From NCBI GenBank assembly GCA_029834535.1, contig JAQMWT010000542.1, positions 1 to 59,248 of the forward strand: a stretch of 59,248 nucleotides of DNA. The letters are read 5' to 3'. Source of the DNA: Chrysophaeum taylorii. Its lineage: Eukaryota; Sar; Pelagophyceae; Pelagomonadales; Pelagomonadaceae. A program made the position numbers and the translations under genes. The notes beneath the pieces are model-generated. The model was not told the DNA's origin. It ran no database searches and saw only the letters and a program-made list of their open reading frames with translations. Positions 19,382 through 29,640 of the stretch are shown piece after piece. Within the stretch, counting starts at the first letter, position 1. Each line of letters opens with the position of its first letter.

Positions 19382-22300
19382 CCATCATCACGACGTCACA
19401 GAATAGTAGGTGGTCGCCCCCTGCTGCTGCTGCTGCTGCTTTGATGAACTCACGCATTTTTTCTGGAGGTGGGAAAGATGGTACTCCCGCCGACAAGCGC
19501 CTACGGGTCCGAGAGTGCAGAACGGTCAAGTGCGGGGAGGGATACGCGCCACAAAGTGCACCATAGTGTCCAGGACTGCACTGTGCTCTCGTTCCATTGT
19601 CTGCGCTACCAAGGCACGCGCCGCTGAGCTCACACTCATAAACCTTTGTAGACAGCGACGTCGCGCGCCAATACCCTGAAGACGGGCGCGTTCGTAGGTT
19701 AATAAAAGGAGTCAATACCTCCTTCGACCGGATATGTTTCGAGGGTAACCCGTTTCTGATGATTTCCGCAGTCGTGGCACGCATCGTCGTCGTTGGGGCA
19801 CGCGGTATCGCAACGAACGCAACAGGTCGTACACTGCTGGCCTTGGTTTCGCAGCTCTTGCGACTCCTGGGTGTTGTAGGTGACCGTGTCCATGTAGTAT
19901 TCATCCTGCATGGTTTGCGAATAATGGACGATACAAAAATACGTATCTCGACCGAACCTCGCACGCGTCGCACGCGGTGCTTCCTTTCGAACTAGTCGTC
20001 ATGGTACTCGGACAGCGGCCTTGGATTTTTTCGAAAGATTTTTATCGCAAAATGATGAGAGACTATATTGAGCACGCGCGTGCACACATGTCGCTAGCGC
20101 ACGCATAAAATATATTTTCGAGAAAGAGACTAACTCTGGCACCGACGGCACGAAAATTCGGCCGAGTTGACGGTGAACGAGCCAACTTCACCTGAGAAGG
20201 CCGACGAGACTCCCGAATGAATGAGCGCGTAATATTAATATCGGACCACTTCTGGGTTCCACGCGTTCAGGGCCTGGGGACTCTGGCTCAGCGTACATTC
20301 CGTGCAATCAATTGCCCCGCCGGCAGCGAACGACCCCGCGACGCATGCGGTCTGCTGGCTCGCGCCAGCCGTAGAGACATGGTGGCCTGTGTGGAACTCA
20401 ACAGGCGCAGCCGAGTAAGCGTTCGATGATTTCTCGACACTCTGGGAGAGCCTGGCTCGGCAGTGGTGCAAAACAGTCTTCCGGACTCAGCAGCAAAGGT
20501 TCCTGAAAAAAAAAAACGCGCCGCCGCCGCCGTCGTTGTCTCGCGCAACACAACAAAGGACTCTCACCGTTAGCGCAAGGCGTACATTCGATCGCTGCCG
20601 ACGTGTTTCCATACTTGCCTGGCGGACCTATCCAAGGCCAAGATAAGACATTTTGGATCAAAGAAAGCGAAACTCGCATAATTCGCAATCAGACATGTCG
20701 TCGTGGAGTGATGCGCGCGTGCCGTTGTCCCAAAGAAATCGACCGACCGGACCTGAAGACACAGCTCACGCCACGTGGCCGCAAACACCTACAGGCATCG
20801 CAGGAATCCTCGCCCACAAGCGCGTATCGGTCCAGCGTAAAATTCGAATACTTTCCGCTCGGGCCTGCGCGAAAGCGCCAATTCGAGCCGTCTCGCGGTG
20901 ATCCCGAGATCAAGAGGACTCGGGGCAACGGTTCTATATCACATGTCATGCAGCTGTCAGAACACACCCGGCATGACTGCGTCGAGTCTTCTTCGCACCA
21001 GTGGTCGCAGTTGGGATCTATGTGGTTCAGAGTCCGTTGCAAAATTGGGAATCGATCAGACCGTTCGCGTTCACCGTCCTTCCATTCACGTCTATGTACT
21101 GCGTCGTGTTTCCATGCTCGAGCCCGTCTGACGAGTATTGGCCTACGAATCATCCTCTTCACACACTAGAGCATGAACAAATCACCAGCGCCGCAAGGGT
21201 AGGTCCAATATCGCAGGTCGATCGTTCCGGCGTCGCCGATCGCGCTTTCGAGAAGTTCTCCCATCGTAGCAGAGCCATCGTTATTCGCAAGGTAGAAGAA
21301 CCTGCGCAATCCCGTAAGGAAGAGTCCTATCTTCGTGACGCTGGATGAACTTGCATCACACAAGTCTCGGCCAAATTCAACTCTTGCGTCGGTGGATCGA
21401 GCGTCGTAAACGCGGCGTAAACAGTGCTCGAAGTCTACGTCTTTGATTCAAGCGGAACACGCAAAATAAATCTGGCACAAATACCTCGCAGTGCAGCGCT
21501 TCTGACAAGGCCGCCGTGTTGTTCACAAGAGCTGTCTGATAGAGCTCGGAATTGCTCCCATCTTGGAGAAAAAAAACACCACCAGAACCCTGCGCGCACG
21601 CCTCGCGTCGTCGTCGTCGTCGTCAAAGGCTATGTCAGGCACTGAAAGAGTACGTTAGCAATATTCGCTTCAAGCGTGTTATTCTTGAGGATCATGCTCG
21701 ATCCGTCCAGATGTGCGACGCCGCCAGACTACAAACAGCACACAAAGTAGTGTTGCCTATCCTTCGCACGAGCAGCGCGTCGGGCACTGAGAGCGCACGT
21801 AAGCAATATTCGCCTCAAGCGTGTTGTTCTGGAGGGTCATGCTCGATCCTTCGACAAGATGTGCGACGCCGCCAAACTACAAACAGCACTCAACAGAGAT
21901 GTTGCATATGCTTTGCACGATACGACGCAACAATTTCGCGGCTCTGCGTGGAGCACGTAGGCCTGTGCGAGTCATCATTTATCAAAATTCGCGCAAATTT
22001 TACACGACTTAAAAAAAAAATAGACGCGAAACAGTGAGAGAAGTCCAAGGACACTGTTGTTGCACTGCAGCGTTTGTTTTGAAAGTAGTGTCCGCGACGC
22101 TCATCGTGCTCGAATCCAAGCGCGCAACTCCACCATCCTACAGAAAGCGCGCGAGGGGTTGTTTGGTCGAGCGCGTTAATTTTTGCTTGAAGTGACTCGT
22201 TCGTCGCGCTGGCGTCCCCACCGAGCCCTGTGGCAGTCATCACTAATATCGCTTTTGTACGCGATGCCGATTCGGCCGCACGAACAGTGATTGAAACAAG

Positions 22301-25300
22301 ACATAAAAGAAGGCAAGAAAAATCAATCCCGTGACACTGCACATCTTCGTCTTGCGGCCGAATTAGACACAAGAATACTGCCCTCAATGCTCATCGTGCT
22401 TGACAACAGGCTCGCGACACCACCGTCCTACGAAGAATGCATCGGTCGACCGCGCCAATATTCGTATGGTGCGTGACTCGTTCGTGGCGCTGGATTCCGC
22501 ACAAAGGCCTGCGCGGATCATCTGTGATCTCAATTCGCGCGATGTTAGTTCAGATGAGTGAGACGTGTCAAACAAAAGAGGTACGAAGAAAGACAGAACG
22601 AAAATCCCGCGACGCTGCACATCTTAGTCTCGCAGCAGAATTGGACACAAGGATACTGTCCGTGACGCTCATCGTGCTTGAAGAGAGGTGCGCAACTCCA
22701 CCATACTACAGTCAGCGCGCGAGGGGTGTCGGTCGACCGCGTCATTTTTCGCATGATGTGTGAATCGTTCGTGGCGCTGGCTTACGCACCCAGTCCTGCG
22801 GGGGACATCACCGATATCGCTTTCTCGTGAACGATGCAGATTTGGCCAAGTACAGACGAAGAAGAACAGAAACATACATGAGCCACGAGACACTGATCAT
22901 GATTGTCTTGCAGCAGAATTGGACGCAAGCATACTGTCCGCGACGCTCATCGCGCTTGAAAGCAGGTATGCGACTCCACCATTCTACAGACAGCGCGCGC
23001 GCGAGGTGTCGGTCGACCGCGTCATTTTTCGCATGATGTGTGAATCGTTCGTGGCGCTGGCTTACGCACCCAGTCCTGCGGGGGACATCACCGATATTGC
23101 TTTCTCGTGAACGATGCCGATTTGGCCAAGTACAGACGAAGAAAAACAGAAACATAGATGAGCCACGAGACACTGATCATCTTAGTCTTGCAGCAGAATT
23201 GGACACAAGCATACTGTCCGCGACGCTCATCGTGCTTGAAAGCAGGTATGCAACTCCACCATACTACAGACAGCGCGCGAGGGGTGTCGGTCGACCGCGT
23301 CATTTTTCGCATGATGTGTGAATCGTTCGTGGCGCTGGCTTACGCACCCAGCCCTGCGGGGGACATCACTGATATCGCTTTTGCACGCGATGCCCATAAG
23401 GTAAGGCCAAGCAAAAGAGAAGCGAAGTTATTGACGCTGCAGATGCTGTGTCATACTACAACTGTATTATTTGCGAGTGTGCTGCCCAAAACAAATAGGC
23501 TCGAGAAGTAGGATACGTAGGCAACGCCACCACCCTGTGACGATAGCGCGCAAGACTGGTCACCGCATGCGAAATCGCTCGAATTGTCGAAGGAAACGAC
23601 TTGTTTACGGCGCTGACTGGCGCACGTCGTCCTGCGGCAGACATCGGTATAATGATGGCTCAAGGGCGTGATGTAGATAAAACGAGATACAGTCGACAAA
23701 AAGACCAGATTTAAATGCTGCAGATGCTGCGTCATACAGCTATATTATTCGCGAGTGTGCAGCCCGAGACAAAGAGGCTCGAGTAGTAGGATACGTAGGC
23801 AACGCCACCACCCTGTGACGATAGCGCGAAAGACAGGTCATCGCATGCGAAATCGCTCGAATTGTCGAAGGAAACGACTTGTTTACGGCGCTGACTGGCG
23901 CACGTCGTCCTGCGGCAGACATCGGTATAATGATGGTTCAAGGGCGTGATGTAGATAAAACGAGATACAGAGGACTAAAAGACCAGTTCTTGACGACGCT
24001 GCAGATGCTGTGACATACTGCAATATTATTCGCGAGCGTGCAGCCCGAGACAATTAGGCTCGAATCGTAGTATACGTAGGCGACGCCACCATCCTGTGAC
24101 GATAGCGCGAAAGACAGGTCATCGCATGCGCCATCGCTCGCACTGTCGAATAAAATGGCTTGTATATGGCACTGACTGGCGCACGTCGTCCTGAGGCAGA
24201 CATCAGGAAAAAGGCCCGAGAGAGACGTAGATAAGAAGAGGTAAGAGTTCAAAAAAACAAATCAACCAAGAAGGGTTTAAAAAACACTCGACGCCGCGCT
24301 GTCGTACTGCAAGATTGGATTCGAGTGTGCTAGTCGTGATGTTCATGGTGGAGGAGTTCAAAAATACAATGCCGCCCTGCGATGGACAGAACTCGAGGAA
24401 GCGCGAGTCCACCACCACCGCGCCATCGTCCACAGAGGACATGCAACTTGCGCTCACGGCACTGACATCCTCACATTATCCTATGTGAGGAGCGACATCA
24501 ACGTGAGCATGGGAGCCCGACAGGTCCAGATACAAACGAGCATAGACACAACTCACGGCAGAGTTGTTCGAAAGCTTGCTGTCTGCGACACGCATTGTCG
24601 CAGAGTCCGTGAGATACACGACTCCGCCATCCTGTAGCATCGTCCGTAGGAGGAGTTGCGTGGTTGCCATGACTCACCTTGTAGGATGTATTGTTGTAAA
24701 ATATTGAGCGCGTTGCTGTGAGGTGGCTACGAGAAAGGTACAACGCCCCGCCGGAGCTATACCTCGCACGACACGCATTCACCACACAGTCAGTCAAATT
24801 GATGAGTGATCCGTCGATCGCATGCACACAACCTCCATATTCGAAGAAGCTGAAGACGTTGCCATTGGTGAGCACGACATTGGACAGCGACAACACCGCG
24901 TTATCCTCGAGTGCGAACAGCCTAACCCGATGTCCTCCGTCGAAAACTGCCTTGCCGTTCACGCCCGTAACTTGGATCTTCTTGTTGCGAATCATGATTT
25001 CATCTTCGAACTCGATTGTGCCCTCGACCTCAATAATTTCCGGGTTTTCAGAAGATTGCCCAGCGGCGGCGACAGCTGTGACAAAGGCCTCGTGCGAAGA
25101 GATGGCCGAGCTTGGTGGGAGGGTTGGGATCGGCGTGAGCGAAGGAGCTGGAGTGGCACTTGGCGCAAAACTCGATGATGGTGCTTCAGTTGGCGAGGCA
25201 GTGCAGGCGGCCTCAATGATATCTCCAGATGATGTCACATAGAACTCTTTTCCAAGCTCCGGCGCGCCACCGCTCGAAACCCCACCACCGAGTATCCAGA

Positions 25301-27740
25301 AAATCTCGACCGACGAGGAATCTGCCGAGCTGACCTGGATCAAAAAGCACGATGATATGTTATGGACGCAAATCGTTTCGGTTTGGATGAGTTCGTCGTT
25401 GTCCATTGTCCCTATCGCGACCAGCTTCTCGTCGGGCAAGAAGCTGATTTTGTACTCGGCGCCATTCCACCCGTCTGAACTCGACGAGGTCAACATGACG
25501 AGATCGAAGCACGGCTGTGTTGGGGCTCGCGTGCTCGTCGGTGTTGACGTTGGCGAGTAAGATGCTAGCGTGATGTTGTCGATTGCGATATCGCCCGACG
25601 CACTCGACCCCGTGTACGCCACGAAACGAACTACCCGAGCTGTCGACGGGAGCGCGAGAGATGTGCTCGGTAACCATTCAACTCCCTGGTAGCCAGTCCT
25701 CGTCCAGCCTTGAGGGAACCAAGAGGTTCCGTCGGGGGAATACTCGAGCGTCAAATTTCCCACGTTTCCCAAGGCAACGCCAAACATGTGGTAGTAAAAC
25801 TGGAGATAGACGACGTCGAGCGACTCGTCGATTTCGAACCGCGGACTTGTCAGGACGAATGGGCCGTGGTTTGGATACCTCCACGCAGTCTCGATGTACA
25901 TGTAGTAGCCCCAAGATGTCGAGGGTCCCGTATCTATCGAGGGCGATGCGCCCGAGTGGCGAGCCCACTGGTATTCTTCGCCGTCGGTCGTCCAGCCGCA
26001 TATGTCTTGCTCTTCAAAAGAGCATGATAACGCGAGAAACGACCGGAGGGTTGGAGACGCGCTCGGTAAGGGGCTCGGCAATAAACTGAGAGACGGTGCT
26101 GCTGTCGCACTTGGCGCGGCGGTTGATGGCTTGGACGTTGGGATAGGCGTCGAGGTCGGCGGTGCCGTCGTCGGTGCCAACGTCACGGCGTCGTTATCGC
26201 TGGTGACCTGGATCGCATCGTTCGCGACCCAGCCATAGCCCTGCCATTCATCCCACGTGGCCGCGATCTGGAGTGGATTTGCAGCTGTGTCGTACACCCA
26301 AAAGCCACCCCAGTTTACGTCGCAGCCGTAGTCGCCGACGAGCCACGCGTCCTCTGCTCCGTAATAGAACATGTACTGGGTGTCCGAGCTAATGCAGTCC
26401 ACGCATATAAAATACGGTCGCTCGTCGCAGTCGCCAATTCGCTCGTAGCTTCCTTCGCGTAGCGTTTGTGCGCTCGCTCCCGAAATCCGGACGTAGTACT
26501 CGACCGTTATATCAAAGTTGGCGACGAACTCGGTGCCGTTCAGCTCGTACCATTCCCGAACAAAATCGAACGGGCTCAGGAGGGCGTCGTCACCCTTGAT
26601 ATACATTGTCACGTTTGCTGACCCACACCCGGTAGATGATGAAACGACCCACGAGCCAGAGTCGTAGTAAAGTGACGCCGTCTCTGCGCAGTCGAGACAC
26701 GCGAAAACTGGCTGGCATTCGCACGACAAGCTTCCATCGCGTTCGTACGTCCCCGCGTGCGCCACCTGGTAGGTCGCACGAGTCAACCTGAACCGCTCCG
26801 GTGTGATCATGGCGTTGGGGCACGACGGCGCGGGCGTCGGTACGCGAGTGGTCGTCGGCGCCGAGCTCGGCGCGTACTCGACAAAAGTGACGTTGTCGAT
26901 CGCCGCGTCGCTGGTGTAACTCGAGCCGGTGTACGCCACGAAGCGAACCGCGCGAGTCGTCGGAGGGAGCTCGAGGGAACCGCTGTGGTGCCATAGATTT
27001 CCCTGGTCGCCAGTCTTGATCCAGCCAAGAGGAACCCACGACGCGTTATCCAAGTACTCGACCTCGAGATTTCCCATGGCCTCGCCGTACATGTGATAGG
27101 AAAATATGAGGTAGAAGGTCTCATCGTAGGCGAGCGGTGGACTCGTCAGCAAAAACGGGCCTTTGTTTGGAGAGTTTGAGCCCGATGATTCGACAAACAT
27201 GTAGTAGCCCCACCACGTCGAGGGTCCCGTTTTTGACGAGGGGGTTTCGCCCGCGTGTCGAGTCCACTGGTAATCGCCGTCGGTCGTCCAGCCGCAAGTG
27301 TCGTCCCTTTCATCATCAAAGTCGCAGGACGCGCGGGTCATCAGGATAGTTGGAGCCAGCGTGGTGCACGAGCCGTTGGCGACGACGGTTCCGGCTTCTC
27401 GAAGTAAAAAGTCACGACCTGGCTCGGGCGCGCCGCCGCTCAGGACGCCCCCAAGCGTCCACGATACCTCGGAATCCGAGACCCCCCCCGAAGCGACCTC
27501 GATCGACAAACACCCCGGCGCGACGCAAATCGTGTCGGTTTGCTCGCTGCCGTCAACCAGCGTTCCATTCGTCACCACCGCGCGCCCCTCGGAGGTAAGA
27601 ATAGCGTACGTGGCGCCGTTCCAGCCGTCGCCCCGCGAGTCCCTCAAAACGAGATCGAAGCACGCCTCCTCTCCCGCGGCGAGGGGGACGACGACGACGA
27701 CGACGCCGCCGCCGATAAGGAGGAGGTCCAGTACCCTCAT
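17190..27740 (-). CDS. Large multi-exon MAM/beta-helix/Cys-rich multi-pass membrane protein
   Basis: A predicted cell-surface protein with an extracellular adhesive part and a multi-pass membrane tail, an architecture frequent in stramenopile genomes. Start: ATG at 27,740 (MRVLDLLLIGGG, signal peptide). Parts in order: exon 1 with two MAM domains (to 24,678); thirteen short exons with beta-helix coils (24,631-21,485); cysteine-rich repeats (about 21,130-19,560); membrane tail (about 19,380-17,190). Introns followed by eye keep frame. The region 21,480-19,400 and exact junctions in the tail are less certain. The last stop read is at 17,190. The 3' tail is duplicated at 8,966-15,985. Treating the whole as one gene is inferred from continuous strand, compatible phases and domain order. 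Confidence 0.75.
19560..21400 (-). CDS. Cysteine-rich extracellular region (GCC2/GCC3-like)
   Basis: Several short open segments encode a cysteine-rich stalk between beta-helix and membrane tail. Recognisable pieces are CDHWCEEDSTQSCRVCSDSC (about 21,020), AGPSGKYSNFTL (20,860), GPPGKYGNTSAAIECTPCANG (20,620; the GPPG residues through PCANG form a GCC2/GCC3 repeat), STAGASQQTACVAGSFAAGG then IDCTEC (20,380-20,300), CTTCCVRCDTACPNDDDACHDC-type sequence (about 19,830-19,770) and VYECELSGACLG followed by CSPGHYGALCGAC (19,640-19,540). Frames change between pieces, consistent with several introns whose boundaries I could not all fix. A Gln run from (CAG)n lies at 19,423-19,441. Confidence 0.6.
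21485..24631 (-). CDS. Exons 2-14: one beta-helix coil per exon, phase 0
   Basis: Thirteen short exons, each a GG(V/I)..L..S.M....(S/T)....N.A coil. Minus-strand coordinates: 24,631-24,557; about 24,385-24,315; 24,093-24,019; 23,812-23,738; 23,534-23,460; 23,263-23,192; 22,983-22,912; 22,705-22,634; 22,427-22,356; 22,137-22,066; 21,876-21,799; 21,728-21,654; 21,589-21,485. Nearly all are 69-78 bases and start and end at codon boundaries, so exons can be added or lost without changing frame. Acceptors read CAG or TAG. Most donors are GT, but four exons (23,192; 22,912; 22,634; 22,356) end before GCAAGA or GCGAGA. Coils of this type form right-handed parallel beta-helices in adhesins. Confidence 0.8.
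22356..24093. repeat. Tandem exon-plus-intron duplications in the beta-helix region
   Basis: Two families of repeated exon-intron units. The first (exons at 24,093, 23,812, 23,534) has periods of 281 and 278 bp with conserved intron sequence. The second (exons at 23,263, 22,983, 22,705, 22,427) has periods of 280, 278 and 278 bp. High intron similarity points to recent unequal exchange. Confidence 0.85.
24678..27740 (-). CDS. Exon 1: signal peptide, two MAM domains, Thr/Ser/Pro linkers, start of beta-helix
   Basis: A 1,021-codon exon. A hydrophobic signal peptide precedes a C.DL...DS.GDGWNG domain (about residues 26-115), a pattern repeated near 25,480 (CFDLVMLTSSSSDGWNGAEY). Two MAM domains follow the pattern CDFD...CGWTTDG.YQW.RH, then GPST.WGYYM, LTSP, YHM.G..G and DIAIDN, at about 27,330-26,880 and 26,030-25,560. 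A Cys-rich pair lies between them, around 26,800-26,250. Linkers such as APTTAPPTSTPIPTSKPST suggest O-glycosylated stalks. The last 130 residues start the beta-helix (VTGVNGKAVFDGGH). The donor is AAG/GTGAGT at 24,678/24,677. Confidence 0.85.
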
Positions 27741-28050
27741 ATGATGATGATGATGATGATGATGATGACAGGAGCGAATTTTGGCTTCAGTTTCAGCGTT
27801 GATTCTAAACTTCCCAAAATCACAAAAAAACACCAAAACAACATAATATCAAGATAATAATGATGTGATACAAAACCTTTACTATTATTATTATTATTAT
27901 TATTATAAACCACAAAAATGTTGTTGTTGTTGTTGTTGTTGTTGTTGTAATAAGAAAACGGCTTTCGCGAAGCTTCTTCTTCTTCTTCTTCTTCTTCTTC
28001 GGTAGTAGTATTTAGTAGTAGTAATAAGAAGAAGAAGATAGGCCTTCGTC
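27741..28050. promoter_or_regulatory. Divergent promoter region packed with triplet microsatellites
   Basis: The gap between the minus-strand receptor gene and the plus-strand dehydrogenase holds, in order, (ATG)n at 27,741-27,769, (ATT)n near 27,880-27,905, (TTG)n near 27,919-27,948, (CTT)n near 27,976-28,001, (AGT)n near 28,003-28,021 and (AAG)n near 28,027-28,038. A bidirectional promoter is inferred from gene orientation. No core element stands out. Confidence 0.6.
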
Positions 28051-29388
28051 ATGCATGCAGCAAGTTGTAGTATATTCACCCCCGACATACAGTTAGTTCC
28101 TTCTGGGTTGAAGAGTGTCAGGATTCGGAGTCCGTTGACTTTTCAACGGACGATCACCGTAGTGTTGATGTCGTCGTTTAGCTTGTGCCGGCGGCTCATC
28201 GTCGGAGGCGGGAGCGTTTCGCAGGTGGGGTCGGTGCTGGAGGGGCTCGGGCGGCGGCGTCCGCTGATCGTGGCGGACCCGGTGCTCTTGAATAACGGGG
28301 CCGTCGCGCAGGTTCAGAAGGCGATCGAGGCGCCGTGCTTCGCGGATACGATCCCCGATCCAACCACCGAGAGCGTTGAGCGGCTCGTTTCGAGGCTCGC
28401 ATCGGGCGACTACGACGCGATCGTGGCCGTGGGTGGCGGAAGCCCGATGGACACTGCCAAGGCGGCTGCGGCGGTGCACGAGTGGGGGGGTCCGCTGCCC
28501 CGGTTCAAGGTACCGGCGCAGGTCGACGGCGAGTTAATGAAGACGCCGATAGTCGCGATTCCGACGACCGCCGGGACGGGTTCGGAAGTGACGCGTTTCA
28601 CCGTAGTCACTGATTCGGCGACGGGCGAGAAAAATCTCTACGCCGGAACGGCGTTTGTTCCGGCGGCGGCGATCGCGGATTATCGGTTCACGACGACGTG
28701 TCCGCGGCGCCTCACGGCAGACACCGGGATCGACGCGCTGTGCCACGCGATGGAGGCCTACGTGTCGAAAAGACGCAACTGGTTCTCGGACGGCATGGCG
28801 CTGGCGGCGATCGAGGCTATAGGTCGAAGTTTGCGCGCGTCTTACCACCGCGGAGAAGATAGTGCTCGGGAGGCGATGATGCTCGCCGCGACGCAGGCGG
28901 GTTTGGCCTTTTCGAATTCGAGCGTGACTCTGATCCACGGCATGTCGAGGCCGCTGGGAGCGCACTTCCACGTACCCCACGGCCTCTCGAACGCGATGCT
29001 CGCTCCTTTGGTGACGCGGTATTCGCTCCGGGGGGCGAAAGCACGGTACGCAAAGGTGGCGCGGTGCTTGGGGGTCATCACAACGTTCTCTGGAGACGAC
29101 GACGAGGTCGCCTCCGACGCCGCCGCCTCCGACGAGGACGCCGCCGACGCCGCCGCCGCCGAGGCGCTGCCGGCGGCCCTCGCCGCGTTGAACGCAGACC
29201 TCGAGGTGCCGACTATCCGGGAGTATTTGGGGGATGGGGCGGATGATAAGTTCATGCCCCTCGTCTCCCGCATGGCGGCCGAGGCAGTCGCCTCGGGCTC
29301 CCCAGCCAACAACCCCGTGGTCCCAACCCACGCTGAAATCGAGGGTCTTTACTGCAAATTATTGCTAGGTGATGGCAGGGTCGGATAA
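28051..29388 (+). CDS. Iron-type (group III) alcohol dehydrogenase family protein
   Basis: A 445-residue single-exon oxidoreductase of the iron-containing ADH/maleylacetate-reductase-like superfamily, using NAD(P)H on an unidentified alcohol or ketone. Landmarks: GGGSPMDTAKA (nucleotide-binding loop), PTTAGTGSEVT, then metal-site residues in DTGIDALCHAMEAY (Asp and His) and HGMSRPLGAHFHVPHG (two His). All expected ligands are present. An acidic Ala-rich stretch (SDAAASDEDAADAAAAEA, about residues 355-372) interrupts the C-terminal helices and looks lineage-specific. The ATG at 28,051 gives a 39-residue leader that could target an organelle. The ATG at 28,168 would start at SSFSLCRRLIVGGG, close to the core fold. 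Confidence 0.92.
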   Translation: MHAASCSIFTPDIQLVPSGLKSVRIRSPLTFQRTITVVLMSSFSLCRRLIVGGGSVSQVGSVLEGLGRRRPLIVADPVLLNNGAVAQVQKAIEAPCFADTIPDPTTESVERLVSRLASGDYDAIVAVGGGSPMDTAKAAAAVHEWGGPLPRFKVPAQVDGELMKTPIVAIPTTAGTGSEVTRFTVVTDSATGEKNLYAGTAFVPAAAIADYRFTTTCPRRLTADTGIDALCHAMEAYVSKRRNWFSDGMALAAIEAIGRSLRASYHRGEDSAREAMMLAATQAGLAFSNSSVTLIHGMSRPLGAHFHVPHGLSNAMLAPLVTRYSLRGAKARYAKVARCLGVITTFSGDDDEVASDAAASDEDAADAAAAEALPAALAALNADLEVPTIREYLGDGADDKFMPLVSRMAAEAVASGSPANNPVVPTHAEIEGLYCKLLLGDGRVG

Positions 29389-29640
29389 GAAAGTTCGTAC
29401 GAGCCGTTAACTATGTTTCAGTTTGTACTAAGACATACTCAACGGATCGCTGAGCTATGTTCATTTGTACTCAAGCAGTATGTGCCGCCACGCCGCGAGA
29501 TCGTCGCGATGGAACTAGTCCCCATAGTGAAGTCGGCATCCTTTCGTCCCCTCACGCAAAAAAAGGAAAAAGCCCACGCGTTGTAGGACCCGTCGTTGCG
29601 GCGCGGGCTAGTCTCGTTTTCTTATCCGACCCTAGCACTG
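29389..29640. other. Intergenic spacer with a distant inverted repeat
   Basis: AGGGTCGGATAAGAA, at the end of the dehydrogenase gene (about 29,376-29,390), is repeated in inverted form as TTCTTATCCGACCCT (about 29,618-29,632) just before the next start codon. An imperfect direct repeat with the word TTTGTACT lies near 29,415-29,475. No function can be assigned. Confidence 0.5.

Larger units (their letters stand above)
16705..19600. repeat. Segmental duplication, copy 2
   Basis: Carries a broken Smr 3' end (16,705-16,970) followed by the intact membrane tail of the receptor-like gene. Order and orientation match copy 1. This copy contains (AAG)n, (CAG)n and poly-Gln triplet runs that copy 1 lacks. 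Confidence 0.85.

Noticed and set aside
27741..27836. Upstream start giving a poly-His N terminus to the receptor gene
   Set aside because: The His run is an (ATG)n microsatellite read on the minus strand. The ATG at 27,740 starts a good signal peptide, and the longer version buries it.
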